NCBI RefSeq assembly: GCF_900108855.1
Contig: NZ_FNXY01000002.1
Location: 310,001-374,000 of the forward strand
From: Dyadobacter koreensis
Lineage (GTDB): Bacteria > Bacteroidota > Bacteroidia > Cytophagales > Spirosomataceae
DNA length: 64,000 nt
Reading direction: 5' to 3'
The stretch's first letter is position 1; each line of letters begins with the position of its first letter. This document shows positions 8,907-17,539 of the stretch, piece by piece. The notes under the pieces were generated by a model. That model searched no databases. It had not been told where the DNA came from and saw nothing but the letters and a program-made list of their open reading frames with translations. The position numbers and the translations under genes were made by a program.

Positions 8907-9349
8907 TAAAATAATTTCGGTTATTTTTTTGTGTTTTTATATGAAGTAATGTTTATATCAGGCTTTCGGGATATGCTCGGCTAATCCCTCATAAACAGCA
9001 AATAAACATTTTCTGCTTTAATCGTCTGCACAACCGTTATGTTGTTCAGCTGTTCGCCGTACATACTTCCCGCAAGTAATAAATCTATGTTTATCGTAAT
9101 AATCTAAATAATATTTGTATCTGGCTGATACTTAATTGTCTGTTTTATCAGATATTATCGGTGTTTTATACAATATTATCTTTAATGCAATACATTTTGG
9201 CAACGTTCCCGATAACGATTGCATTAAAATAGTCGGACTGATTGCATTTTCCAGATTATTTATTGGCTAATATACATTACCGATTCGCATTTGACGATGG
9301 ATGCAAGAATAGGATTGTATTAGAAATGTTCAATTAAATAGTTGGAACT
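8907..9349. other. Intergenic region upstream of the GntR-type regulator
   Basis: This 443-base AT-rich gap contains no plausible coding frame. Its only clear feature is the palindromic operator at 9199-9223. A stretch at about 9108-9117 (TAATATTTG) resembles a Bacteroidota -7 element with one extra base, too weak to call. No hairpin terminator with a convincing T-run was found after the sialidase-like gene. Confidence 0.5.
9199..9223 (+). promoter_or_regulatory. Putative LacI-type operator, copy A
   Basis: Imperfect palindrome with half-sites GGCAACGTT and AACGATTGC flanking CCCGAT. The same 25-base site is found, in reverse orientation on the plus strand, at 43411-43435 and 45453-45477, where it precedes pectin-degradation genes. 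Here it lies 127 bases before the GntR-type gene and has the same orientation relative to that gene as the other two copies have relative to theirs. Its regulator is inferred to be the LacI protein encoded at 45603-46640. Confidence 0.6.
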
Positions 9350-10441
9350 ATGACCGGATATTCCACTGCCCGAGCCAATCTTGGCACCAAAAATTTCGTT
9401 TTTAAGGATGTTTATTTTCAGGAACACGAAACTTCATTTCAAATGCAGTTCGATCCCGAAGATAAGATGCCGAAGTATAAGCAAATCGTGCAGTCGATCA
9501 GGACGGATATTGACAGAGGAATTCTTAAGAAAGGAACACAACTGCCTTCTATCAGCGAATTAAGCGTGGATTATTTACTGGCACGAGATACGGTGGAAAA
9601 GGCGTACCGCGAATTACGAAATCTGGGCTATATTACATCGGTTCAGGGAAAAGGCTATTATGTCCAATCTGGTGGAGATAAAAAAGATAAAATACTTTTG
9701 ATTTTCAATAAGTTAAGTTCTTATAAAAAGATTATTTATTATTCATTCCTTAAAGCATTGGGAGATCAGGCTGTCGTGGATCTGGAAATCCATCATTACA
9801 GCGCCAAACGTTTTAAAGAAATTATCGAAAAAAATCTTGGTAAGTACAATCATTACGTTATCATGCCTCATTTCAATCCTACGGAAGAAGAGGACTATAT
9901 GAGCACGATCAAAAGTATTCCATCATCACAATTAGTATTATTGGATAGGGATATTCCGGAATTACTGCAGCCGACTTTGAGTATTCATCAAAGCTTCGAC
10001 AAGGATATTTTTGGCTCGCTTGAAAGTGCGAATGATCTGCTTGATAACTATAAAAGGCTGGTTCTGGTTTTTCCTTTTGATGGAAATTATCCGCGTGAAA
10101 TCGTCAGAGGGTTCAAAAACTACTGTATAAATTATAACAAACAATTCGATGTGAAGGAAAGTATCAACGATGAGATTATTCGCCCGGGAACAGCCTATGT
10201 CGTGGTTGAAGAAAATGATCTTGCAGAGCTGGTAAAAAAAACACGTCAGTCTGCGTATACAATGGGGCGGGAAGTAGGGGTGATTTCCTTTAACGAAACC
10301 ACATTAAAAGAGCTTTTGGGGATAACTGTTATCACAACTGATTTTGAAACCATGGGGCGCTCTGCTGCTTCTCTGATTTTAAACAAACAGCAAATCAAAG
10401 TTAAAAATCCATTTTACATGATTCGCCGGGGATCTTTGTAA
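9350..10441 (+). CDS. GntR-family transcriptional regulator with sugar-binding domain
   Basis: Transcription factor with an N-terminal GntR winged helix (PKYKQIVQSIRTDIDRGILK, then LPSISELSVDYLLARDTVEKAYRELRNLGYI and GKGYYV) and a C-terminal periplasmic-binding-protein-like domain (VLLDRDIPEL, LVLVFPFDGNYPREIVRGF, VGVISFNETTLKELLGITVITTDFETMGRSAASLI). This GntR-plus-LacI-type-sensor layout is common in Bacteroidota for sugar-responsive regulators. The frame allows 363 residues from ATG 9350; ATG 9443 (332 residues), just before the HTH, is an equally plausible start since the first 31 residues match no domain. It converges on the rhamnogalacturonan genes 10460-14323 and carries operator copy A upstream, which suggests a regulatory cascade. 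Confidence 0.82.
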   Translation: MTGYSTARANLGTKNFVFKDVYFQEHETSFQMQFDPEDKMPKYKQIVQSIRTDIDRGILKKGTQLPSISELSVDYLLARDTVEKAYRELRNLGYITSVQGKGYYVQSGGDKKDKILLIFNKLSSYKKIIYYSFLKALGDQAVVDLEIHHYSAKRFKEIIEKNLGKYNHYVIMPHFNPTEEEDYMSTIKSIPSSQLVLLDRDIPELLQPTLSIHQSFDKDIFGSLESANDLLDNYKRLVLVFPFDGNYPREIVRGFKNYCINYNKQFDVKESINDEIIRPGTAYVVVEENDLAELVKKTRQSAYTMGREVGVISFNETTLKELLGITVITTDFETMGRSAASLILNKQQIKVKNPFYMIRRGSL

Positions 10442-10459
10442 TCCTCCGGCGATTCGTTT

Positions 10460-11605
10460 TTATCTCATTTTATAGATTTCGCTCCCGGCAAGAAGAAAAC
10501 AACCCAAGCCATAATCCTCGAAATCCGGTTTACTGGTATATGTGACAGGCTGCCCGTCTTTGGGCTCTTTTCCGGTTCCCTGTACAAATCCTAAAAAACC
10601 ATTTTCATGGAGACATTCTGTCTTCATAGCGTTCCAAGCTTTGAAAATGGAAGTATTGTATGCTTTATTTTTCAACAGGCCGGTATTAATTGCCCACGCC
10701 ATTCCATAAATAAACAGCGCTGTTCCGGTCAGTTCCTTTCCTCCAAAATCGGTTTCATCGGTCAGGCTGACATTCCAGTATCCATCGGCGCGTTGCAAAG
10801 GGAGCAGCGCGGATAACATATCCAAAAGCATTTTTTCATATTCCGTACGGTGTGGTGCCCTTTTGGGCATAATCTCCAAAATTCTTACTAAAGCAGCTAC
10901 AACCCATCCATTTCCACGCGACCAATAACAGTTTTTGCCGGCCGGTGTTTTATATGGCGGAACAAAATCTTTGTCGCGCCACCACAATTTTTCCTCTGAA
11001 TTATATAAACCGTTGCCACCTTCCTTCGTTTTCGAGTGCGTGTAGAGCTGATACATTTTCTCAAAATATCGGTCATCCCTATAAATTACCCCAAGTTGAG
11101 CAAACACAGGCATCGCCATTTGTAAGGCGTCAATCCACGTCCAGTCATTGACCTTCTCGGATTCCACCATCAGATCAATTGATGCTTTGATATCTTTGAT
11201 ACGCTCTTCTTTTTTATCGATCAGATATAAATCAATGTACGTTTGACCGCAACATTGATCGTCCGCGTTTCTGGTCTGGATTCCATTCCGCAAGCCCCAT
11301 TTATGATTTTCGCTCCAGGAAACGGCGTAATCATAATAACTTTTCTGCGGATCAATTTTGTGAAGTGCCATAAGTCCCTCGTAATAAACCCCGCGCGTCC
11401 AAATATTGCTTGGCCGCTCGCGATTTGTGATAATGGATTTTCCGGTATCCGGCCATTTTTTGACGAAATAGTCGTTTGCAAGACGAAGGTCTTTGAGCAG
11501 TTCTTTTTTATCCGGTTTAACAGAATTTAAATAATTTTCAGAAGCCCAAACTTTCGACAATGCGCTTCCTGCCAATATGATTCCTAAAACTTCCCGTCTT
11601 TGCAT
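10460..11605 (-). CDS. Unsaturated rhamnogalacturonyl hydrolase (GH105, YteR-like)
   Basis: Removes the 4,5-unsaturated galacturonate from the non-reducing end of rhamnogalacturonan-I oligosaccharides left by lyases. The 381-residue length fits GH88/GH105. Landmarks of the (alpha/alpha)6 barrel are WIDALQMAMPVFAQLG (catalytic Asp region, near residue 150), WSRGNGWVVAAL and ELTGTALFIYGMAWAIN. The N-terminus RREVLGIILAGSALSKVWAS is a signal peptide with a twin-Arg-like start, so it is exported. It is the last gene of a set with the acetylesterase (30-base gap) and PL11 lyase. Two other GH105 genes are in the window (29414 and 38100). Confidence 0.88.
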   Translation of the reverse strand: MQRREVLGIILAGSALSKVWASENYLNSVKPDKKELLKDLRLANDYFVKKWPDTGKSIITNRERPSNIWTRGVYYEGLMALHKIDPQKSYYDYAVSWSENHKWGLRNGIQTRNADDQCCGQTYIDLYLIDKKEERIKDIKASIDLMVESEKVNDWTWIDALQMAMPVFAQLGVIYRDDRYFEKMYQLYTHSKTKEGGNGLYNSEEKLWWRDKDFVPPYKTPAGKNCYWSRGNGWVVAALVRILEIMPKRAPHRTEYEKMLLDMLSALLPLQRADGYWNVSLTDETDFGGKELTGTALFIYGMAWAINTGLLKNKAYNTSIFKAWNAMKTECLHENGFLGFVQGTGKEPKDGQPVTYTSKPDFEDYGLGCFLLAGSEIYKMR

Positions 11606-11635
11606 GGTTATTATTTAAAAAGTGAGGAGGGTTTA

Positions 11636-12415
11636 TTAAAGAAGATAATTTTTCAGATCTGATTTTTTAAGAAGGCGAATGCCATCCGTTACTGACTTTG
11701 CATTAACTTCCGCGCCGGCTTTGGTCGTATGTGTATGATCTTTTTGTATGAAAAACTCGTTTTTTACTCGTTCCTGACCAATCGCATCATAATTTCGTGC
11801 GACGATTTTATATAAATCAATAAAACCCGCCCCGTTGGAAAGTGCAACCTGCTCGGCCCATACGTTATAGCCTGTCTCGGGAATTTCTATTTTACCCCCT
11901 TTGAAAATATTACGAGGCACGGGTGAACAAACAATGGGAATAGCTCCTTTTGCCTTTGCCTCGTTGATGTATTTACGCATATACCAGCCATATGTATGGA
12001 CAATTTCATGTTTTTTAGTGATCAGATTATCAATCTCCTCAGTCTCCGTTCCCACACCTTTTATAGTGCCTCTGGCGCGCAGCGTATCGTTAATTGCACC
12101 ACCATCATTGTGACCGAATTGCATGATCACATAATCGCCTTTTTTCAACTTGGCCAAAACCTTTTCCCAGCGTCCCTCGGTTAAAAAAGTCCTGCTGCTC
12201 CGGCCTCCGATCGCATGGTTTTCAATACTTATTTTTGTTGTGTCAAAAAATTGGGGCAAAACCGTTCCCCAGCCCCAAAGACTATCTGCACCTTTACCTG
12301 ACCCGTTTTTGACAGTCGAATCACCGATAAGGTATAACGTAGGTTTCGTGGCAGGCTTTACGGCTGCCAATGAGGCAACCAAGGCAGCAATGATTAAAAA
12401 CTTGACTTTTATCAT
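11636..12415 (-). CDS. Rhamnogalacturonan acetylesterase (SGNH/CE12 type)
   Basis: Secreted SGNH hydrolase of 259 residues that should remove acetyl groups from galacturonate in rhamnogalacturonan. Block I with the catalytic Ser is LYLIGDSTVKNGSG near residue 30. Block II/III residues are seen in NHAIGGRSSRTF and IMQFGHNDGG, and the catalytic Asp-His is in QKDHTHTTKAGAEVNA near the C-terminus. A signal peptide spans residues 1-19. Neighbours (GH105 on one side, PL11 lyase 39 bases upstream) fix the substrate class. Similar esterase modules occur at 28111 and at the N-terminus of the 40923 protein. Confidence 0.88.
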   Translation of the reverse strand: MIKVKFLIIAALVASLAAVKPATKPTLYLIGDSTVKNGSGKGADSLWGWGTVLPQFFDTTKISIENHAIGGRSSRTFLTEGRWEKVLAKLKKGDYVIMQFGHNDGGAINDTLRARGTIKGVGTETEEIDNLITKKHEIVHTYGWYMRKYINEAKAKGAIPIVCSPVPRNIFKGGKIEIPETGYNVWAEQVALSNGAGFIDLYKIVARNYDAIGQERVKNEFFIQKDHTHTTKAGAEVNAKSVTDGIRLLKKSDLKNYLL

Positions 12416-12454
12416 GAGTTAAAGAGATAAGATGCGGCTTAAACTTAGGAAATT

Positions 12455-14323
12455 TTATTTCTTGTTAATGATTTCAATCTTGGTTTTAACAGGTGTTTTC
12501 ATGCCTTCTCCCAGGTAAAATCCAGGATGTGGCGGCTGATTATATGCAGAATTCTGCCATGCAACGGCAAGCCGGTATTGCGGATCATGCATCAGTGTTG
12601 TCATTCGGTTTGTCGCAGGAATTGTCGTTGTGAAAATCCTTAACTCAATATTATCAACCGTTCGTAAGATAACTTCTTCCCGCCAGTCCCCGAGAATATC
12701 AGCACTCAATGCCGGCGTTGATTTAGTACCATTATTTGAAACACATCCTTCGACAGTGAAAATATTTGTTGTCGTACCGGTGTTGTAATCCCACTTGTCG
12801 ATATGGTTTCCATCCAGAAGTTCACGTGTCAGATCGGCATCCCACCAAACGGCGAAATTAGTTGATGAAGGTTTTGTCTTAGAGATTTCCTCTCCCTTGC
12901 TGTTGTATAGACCGCCAACTGAACCCCAGTATTCGTAGCCTTTATATCTAGGGTCAATGTCGGAGGCCATGCAGCGTCCAATATCTTTATTCTGGCCATC
13001 AACGCCGAAGAGCGTTTTTCCCGTCGTTGCGTCTCTTAATTCAAGACCGAATTTCCCATATTTTTTTGGCTCCTCATAACTTTGCCAAATTTCCAGACCC
13101 GGACGATCCGGATCTGTATCGGACATATGCTGAGCATCGCCGTGGCCCAGGCCGCTGGCATATAATCCTTTTCCATTGTCATCGACAACACTCGCCCCGT
13201 TGATGATTTCATCTTTTCCATCACCATCAACGTCGCCAATGCTCAAGTTGTGATTTCCCTGCCCCGCATATGCTTTGTTATGCTCCTCGTCACTATCAAA
13301 TATCCAGCGTCGCGTCAACTTTCCGTCGCGGAAATCCCACGCCACCCGAACAAGACGGGTGTAGTATCCGCGTCCTATAATTAGGCTTGGTTTTACTCCG
13401 TCCAGATAAGCCACTGCAGAAACATACCGATCAATCCTGTTGCCATAATTATCGCCCCATATTTCCTTCATTTCATCCATCGAAGGATCGTCACCTTTTA
13501 CCGGATGACGCTGTGGGTAAAAAGATTCAGTCGCCAATGCCTTGCCGCTGGCTCCTTCGAAAACGGTCAGAAATTCAGGTCCTGAGAGAATATACCCTTG
13601 ATTATTTCTGAAATCTGCGTTTCCATCACCGATCGTTTTTCCTGCTCCGTCAATTGTTCCATCCGCCGTTTTACAAGCTATTTCTGCTTTTCCGTTACCA
13701 TCAAGATCATAAACCATAAACTGAGTGTAATGTGCTCCTGCCCGGATATTTTTTCCAAGATCAATACGCCATAAATGCTTTCCACTTAATTTATAGGCAT
13801 CGATGAAGACGTTTCCGGTATATCCCCGCTGCGAATTATCTTTGGCATTACTTGGCTCCCATTTTAAAATAATCTCATATTCCCCATCACCATCCAGATC
13901 GCCTACGCTTGCATCGTTTGCATTATAGGTGTATTCTTTGCCATCAGGTGTTTCTCCGCCTGCAGGAATTTTAAGCGGTATACTCAGATAATTTTTCTTT
14001 GCGACCGACACATATTCGCTTGTTTTCTGCTCTTTCCCGTTCGTGACAGATTTTACAGTATAACCTTCTCCCGTAGGATTTTTATCAATAAAGCCAGTGG
14101 CATTGGCAATTGGTTTGGTATTAAGTTTTGACTTACCACGGTATAGATTAAATCCGGTACCAGGCTGATCATTGCCTAGCAAACGCCAGCCAATATAAAC
14201 ATGATTGGAATCCGTTTTTATAGCAACAAGTCCCCTGTTCAGATTTTCCATTTGCCGTTGGGCAAAGCAATCATTAGAAAGTGTCAGAAAAAGAAACGAA
14301 ACGCATAGCAGTGTTCTGATCAT
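12455..14323 (-). CDS. Rhamnogalacturonan lyase, PL11 family (YesW/YesX-like)
   Basis: Secreted eight-bladed propeller enzyme that cleaves the rhamnose-galacturonate bond of rhamnogalacturonan-I by beta-elimination. The 622-residue length is standard for PL11. Calcium-binding Asp-rich blades are visible: VGDLDGDGEYEI, YDLDGNGKAEI and IGDVDGDGKDEI. The N-terminal RGLVAIKTDSNHVYIGWRLLG is the usual fibronectin-like lead. Signal peptide at residues 1-21. It heads a three-gene set with an esterase and a GH105 that processes its unsaturated products. Whether it acts endo (YesW) or exo (YesX) cannot be told here. Confidence 0.92.
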   Translation of the reverse strand: MIRTLLCVSFLFLTLSNDCFAQRQMENLNRGLVAIKTDSNHVYIGWRLLGNDQPGTGFNLYRGKSKLNTKPIANATGFIDKNPTGEGYTVKSVTNGKEQKTSEYVSVAKKNYLSIPLKIPAGGETPDGKEYTYNANDASVGDLDGDGEYEIILKWEPSNAKDNSQRGYTGNVFIDAYKLSGKHLWRIDLGKNIRAGAHYTQFMVYDLDGNGKAEIACKTADGTIDGAGKTIGDGNADFRNNQGYILSGPEFLTVFEGASGKALATESFYPQRHPVKGDDPSMDEMKEIWGDNYGNRIDRYVSAVAYLDGVKPSLIIGRGYYTRLVRVAWDFRDGKLTRRWIFDSDEEHNKAYAGQGNHNLSIGDVDGDGKDEIINGASVVDDNGKGLYASGLGHGDAQHMSDTDPDRPGLEIWQSYEEPKKYGKFGLELRDATTGKTLFGVDGQNKDIGRCMASDIDPRYKGYEYWGSVGGLYNSKGEEISKTKPSSTNFAVWWDADLTRELLDGNHIDKWDYNTGTTTNIFTVEGCVSNNGTKSTPALSADILGDWREEVILRTVDNIELRIFTTTIPATNRMTTLMHDPQYRLAVAWQNSAYNQPPHPGFYLGEGMKTPVKTKIEIINKK

Positions 14324-14400
14324 AATTTATATAATATTCCTCGTTGGAATGTAAAATTACTGTGATCAGCTGCCTGGCCTTCCTGTTGTCACCTGTATTG

Positions 14401-16185
14401 TCACTTCATTTTATAGATCACCATTTCATACTCCGAGGTGTTTAAAGGATTTCTTGTGGCAAGGAAGAACTTTTTAGGCCCGGCAACTATTTGGCCGGCA
14501 TACTTACTTCTTATTTCTTCAAAACCCGTTGGCGGTAAAATGATATAATCAATTTTATATTCGCTTTTTAACTTATGATCAAGCTCCTCTGCTTCTTGGT
14601 GAGTTGCCATTGAGGTGAAATAAAGATATTCCCAGGGGAAATAGGTCCGTGGTAGATAAGCCCTTGACCGGCTTGCAATGCAAATCCGGGCATTTGAAGG
14701 TAAAGTGTTGTTAATCCACGCACTTTCCGCGTAACCATTCGATGAGCTAAGCAATACTTTTTCCCGGAGAGAGTTTGACAGCATTGATGGCATTAAAATA
14801 TATAGACCTGCGATAAGAAAAGGGACTAAAATAAACAGTTGAAGTCTGGCCGCCAGGATAAAAAATTTATAATATCTATTAAGATTAAAAGTAGTTATAA
14901 ACAGTGGAGCTGACCATAGAACAGGCTCAAGAAGAAAACGGGACGAAGCTTGTCCGCCGATCAGGATCAAAATTATTAATGATGTGATACTGATTACCTC
15001 CCATTTGAACCGGAGCCAAAGCACTGGAAGTAACCCGATCAGCAGCGCTGAGACACCTATAACAGTTGATATTTTTCCAATGGAATTTACAAAAATGAGA
15101 TTGGCTGGAAATGGTGATGAGGAATCGCTGTATTCTTTTATGTATTGATGTAAGTTGACAATAACCGGGTCTGGTATCGTTTTTAAATTTTCCAGTAAAG
15201 GGGATAGCGGATCTCCCAGATAAAGCCATTTGAAGAGAATTTGGGGGCCTAGTATTATCATTCCCAGAAAAATCAACTTGACCAGGAACTGAAAAGAAGT
15301 TGTTCCATCCGGTTTCTTTAAAATCAAAAACAATAGTAGCGCGGCAAAACTTAGCACGAAAGAATATTTTATGCCAGCTGCAAAAAGGAGGACGGAAAGA
15401 AATAGTGTTAATTGTTTTTTCGTGAAACGATCAGTCTGACTTAGATGAAAAAAACACAACGAGGTACACAGAACGCCCGTCAGCTGGTGTTTTTGATTTG
15501 GTACCAGAAAAAGGAGAACCGGAATTCCTAAAAAAATGGTAACCAGATCCAGTCTTTGTTCAAACTCAATGCTTTTGCTTAAAGCATATAAAACTAATCC
15601 CAGACCTATGACCTGGATAAAGGCGCCCAATTGCGGACAGCCATTTGCAACACCAATAAGATTCAGCATTTCGCCAAAGCCGGCCATGCGAAAATGGAGG
15701 TTGTCCGGATTGAAATACAGACTTTCGTTTTTTAGAATGTCGACTGGTAAGGCAAGGTGATAACTGAGTGAGTCGGCATCTGTTGGGACGGCCAGCGATA
15801 ACAGCAGATAACACGTGAAAACAAGAATTAAAATGCCCTGAAAATAACCTTCTTTTGACCGTTTGAAAGTTATTGAAAACAGAGTCCAGAGAGAATTTGA
15901 TTTCGAATTTTTATTTAGTAACAGTAAAGCTGCATAAATGATAATAGTCGTTGCGAGCCCTTTGAAGACAGCCGTTGTGGCGAGTGAAACCAGACAAATT
16001 ATCCAGGTCAACCAGCTTAAAGCTAAAAGTCCTGCAAAGAAGTACATGGCCCTGAAAATCGGGGTATTATCTTTTATGATTCTCTTTCCAAAGTGATCTG
16101 AAATAACCGCAATACTTAACCCCAGCATAATCGTTAGCAGCGCAGAAAGCGGTGCCGGAATTAAGTAGGAGTTAAGTGTGTGCAT
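14401..16185 (-). CDS. Polytopic membrane protein, possible GT-C-type glycosyltransferase
   Basis: Membrane protein of 594 residues with about 12-14 hydrophobic segments and a soluble C-terminal tail of about 120 residues. The loop after the fourth or fifth segment, AVPTDADSLSYHLALP, followed by LYFNPDNLHFRMAGFGEML, is reminiscent of the first periplasmic loop of GT-C transferases, where an Asp is catalytic, and the tail (NNTLPSNARICIASRSRAYL) resembles that of dolichyl-phosphate-mannose-type enzymes. I do not recognise an exact family. The start is ATG at 16185 rather than an in-frame TTG at 16191. It begins just 10 bases after the stop of the helicase gene, so the two may be cotranscribed. 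Function unproven. Confidence 0.55.
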   Translation of the reverse strand: MHTLNSYLIPAPLSALLTIMLGLSIAVISDHFGKRIIKDNTPIFRAMYFFAGLLALSWLTWIICLVSLATTAVFKGLATTIIIYAALLLLNKNSKSNSLWTLFSITFKRSKEGYFQGILILVFTCYLLLSLAVPTDADSLSYHLALPVDILKNESLYFNPDNLHFRMAGFGEMLNLIGVANGCPQLGAFIQVIGLGLVLYALSKSIEFEQRLDLVTIFLGIPVLLFLVPNQKHQLTGVLCTSLCFFHLSQTDRFTKKQLTLFLSVLLFAAGIKYSFVLSFAALLLFLILKKPDGTTSFQFLVKLIFLGMIILGPQILFKWLYLGDPLSPLLENLKTIPDPVIVNLHQYIKEYSDSSSPFPANLIFVNSIGKISTVIGVSALLIGLLPVLWLRFKWEVISITSLIILILIGGQASSRFLLEPVLWSAPLFITTFNLNRYYKFFILAARLQLFILVPFLIAGLYILMPSMLSNSLREKVLLSSSNGYAESAWINNTLPSNARICIASRSRAYLPRTYFPWEYLYFTSMATHQEAEELDHKLKSEYKIDYIILPPTGFEEIRSKYAGQIVAGPKKFFLATRNPLNTSEYEMVIYKMK

Positions 16186-16195
16186 TATCAAAATA

Positions 16196-17338
16196 TTAAT
16201 ATCCCATCAAATCAAGATCAAAAGTTTCTGTCATTTCAACCCGTTTTCCCATCTTTTTCTGAATGATTTTCCAGTGATGTGCTTCCTCCGGTGTGATCAG
16301 TGAAATAGCTTCTCCTGTGGATTCCGCACGACCCGTCCGGCCTATGCGGTGGATATAATCTTTTGGCGAGCGTGGTAATTCAAAATTAATTACGTGCGGC
16401 AAAAACTGAATATCAATACCCCGCGACACCAGGTCTGTAGCAACCATAACCGTTAGTTTGCCGGATTTAAATTTATTCAAAACCTCAGTTCTGGCCCCCT
16501 GGCTTTTTTTACTATGCATTGCGGCAGCCTGAATACCGTTTTTAACCAATTTTACTACCAGATTGTCTGCTGTTCGCGTGGAAGAAACGAAAACCAAAAC
16601 CTGCTTCATTTCACCTTCCTTGATAAGATAGCGAAGCAAAGGTCCTTTTCTTTCCGGATCGACAAAAAAACCGCTCTGGCTGATCAGATCGAGATTTTGC
16701 TCCTCTTCCGGAATCTCGATTGTAAGCGGATTTTTAAGAATGCTTTTATTTATCTTGTCAACTTCGTCACCAAGAGTTGCCGAGAATAATATGCTTTGGC
16801 GTTTTTTGGGAAGAAGGAAAAAGATATCCTTCATTTCGTCCGCAAAGCCAAGATTCAGCATTTTGTCGGCTTCATCCAAAACCAGAATTTCGGTCTCCGA
16901 AATGTTTAGCGCCTTATGAGATAACAGATCAATTAAACGTCCAGGCGTGGCGATTAAAATTTCAACTCCCTGCAAAGCAATCATTTGCGGATTGATTGAC
17001 ACACCGCCATAAACCGCCAGCGTTTTGACTTTCCTGGGAAGTTTCTCTCCAAAAGTTTGAAAAACCACACCGATCTGGACAGCAAGTTCGCGTGTTGGCA
17101 CTAAAACAAGCGCGGTAATAAAACGGTTTTTCGGAGCACTTTTCGTCTGGAACATTTCCAGAATGGGCAGTACAAAACTGGCTGTTTTCCCCGAACCGGT
17201 TTTCGCGATTCCCAAAATATCTTTACCCTCCAAAATCGCCGGAATTGCTTCCTGCTGAATCGGATAGGGTTGAGTATAATTTTGTTCCGCTATGGTTTTT
17301 AATAAGGGTTCGGACAAGCCGAGTTTTTGGAAAGACAT
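16196..17338 (-). CDS. DEAD-box RNA helicase (RhlE-like)
   Basis: ATP-dependent RNA helicase of 380 residues with only the two RecA-like domains and almost no C-terminal extension. All motifs are present: Q motif (FQKLGLSEPLL...YTQPYPIQQEAIPAI), Walker A GIAKTGSGKTASF, PTRELA, TPGR, DEAD in VLDEADKM, SAT in FSATL, VATDLVSRGID and HRIGRTGRAE. It acts in the cytoplasm on structured RNA, for example in ribosome assembly or cold adaptation. Many Bacteroidota carry several paralogues. The short length puts it in the RhlE group without a basic tail. Confidence 0.92.
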   Translation of the reverse strand: MSFQKLGLSEPLLKTIAEQNYTQPYPIQQEAIPAILEGKDILGIAKTGSGKTASFVLPILEMFQTKSAPKNRFITALVLVPTRELAVQIGVVFQTFGEKLPRKVKTLAVYGGVSINPQMIALQGVEILIATPGRLIDLLSHKALNISETEILVLDEADKMLNLGFADEMKDIFFLLPKKRQSILFSATLGDEVDKINKSILKNPLTIEIPEEEQNLDLISQSGFFVDPERKGPLLRYLIKEGEMKQVLVFVSSTRTADNLVVKLVKNGIQAAAMHSKKSQGARTEVLNKFKSGKLTVMVATDLVSRGIDIQFLPHVINFELPRSPKDYIHRIGRTGRAESTGEAISLITPEEAHHWKIIQKKMGKRVEMTETFDLDLMGY

Positions 17339-17539
17339 AAGATTCTGGACTGTTATGAAAAATAAGGGAGCTGCATGGTATTCGCTATCTCACTGCAAAT
17401 ATACCAATAAGCGGGCTATCATCTTTCAGTCAGACCAAAATCCATATGCTCCGGGAGTTTGGCCGATTAAAAAAATACTCAGGAATGGATGTAAACGAAG
17501 AATTATACTTATTTGACAGACCTTTATTCCCTTTACAAA

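Noticed and set aside
17513..17539. Longer start (TTG) for the serine hydrolase
   Set aside because: It would place nine residues before the twin-Arg-like signal sequence; ATG 17540 fits the export signal.
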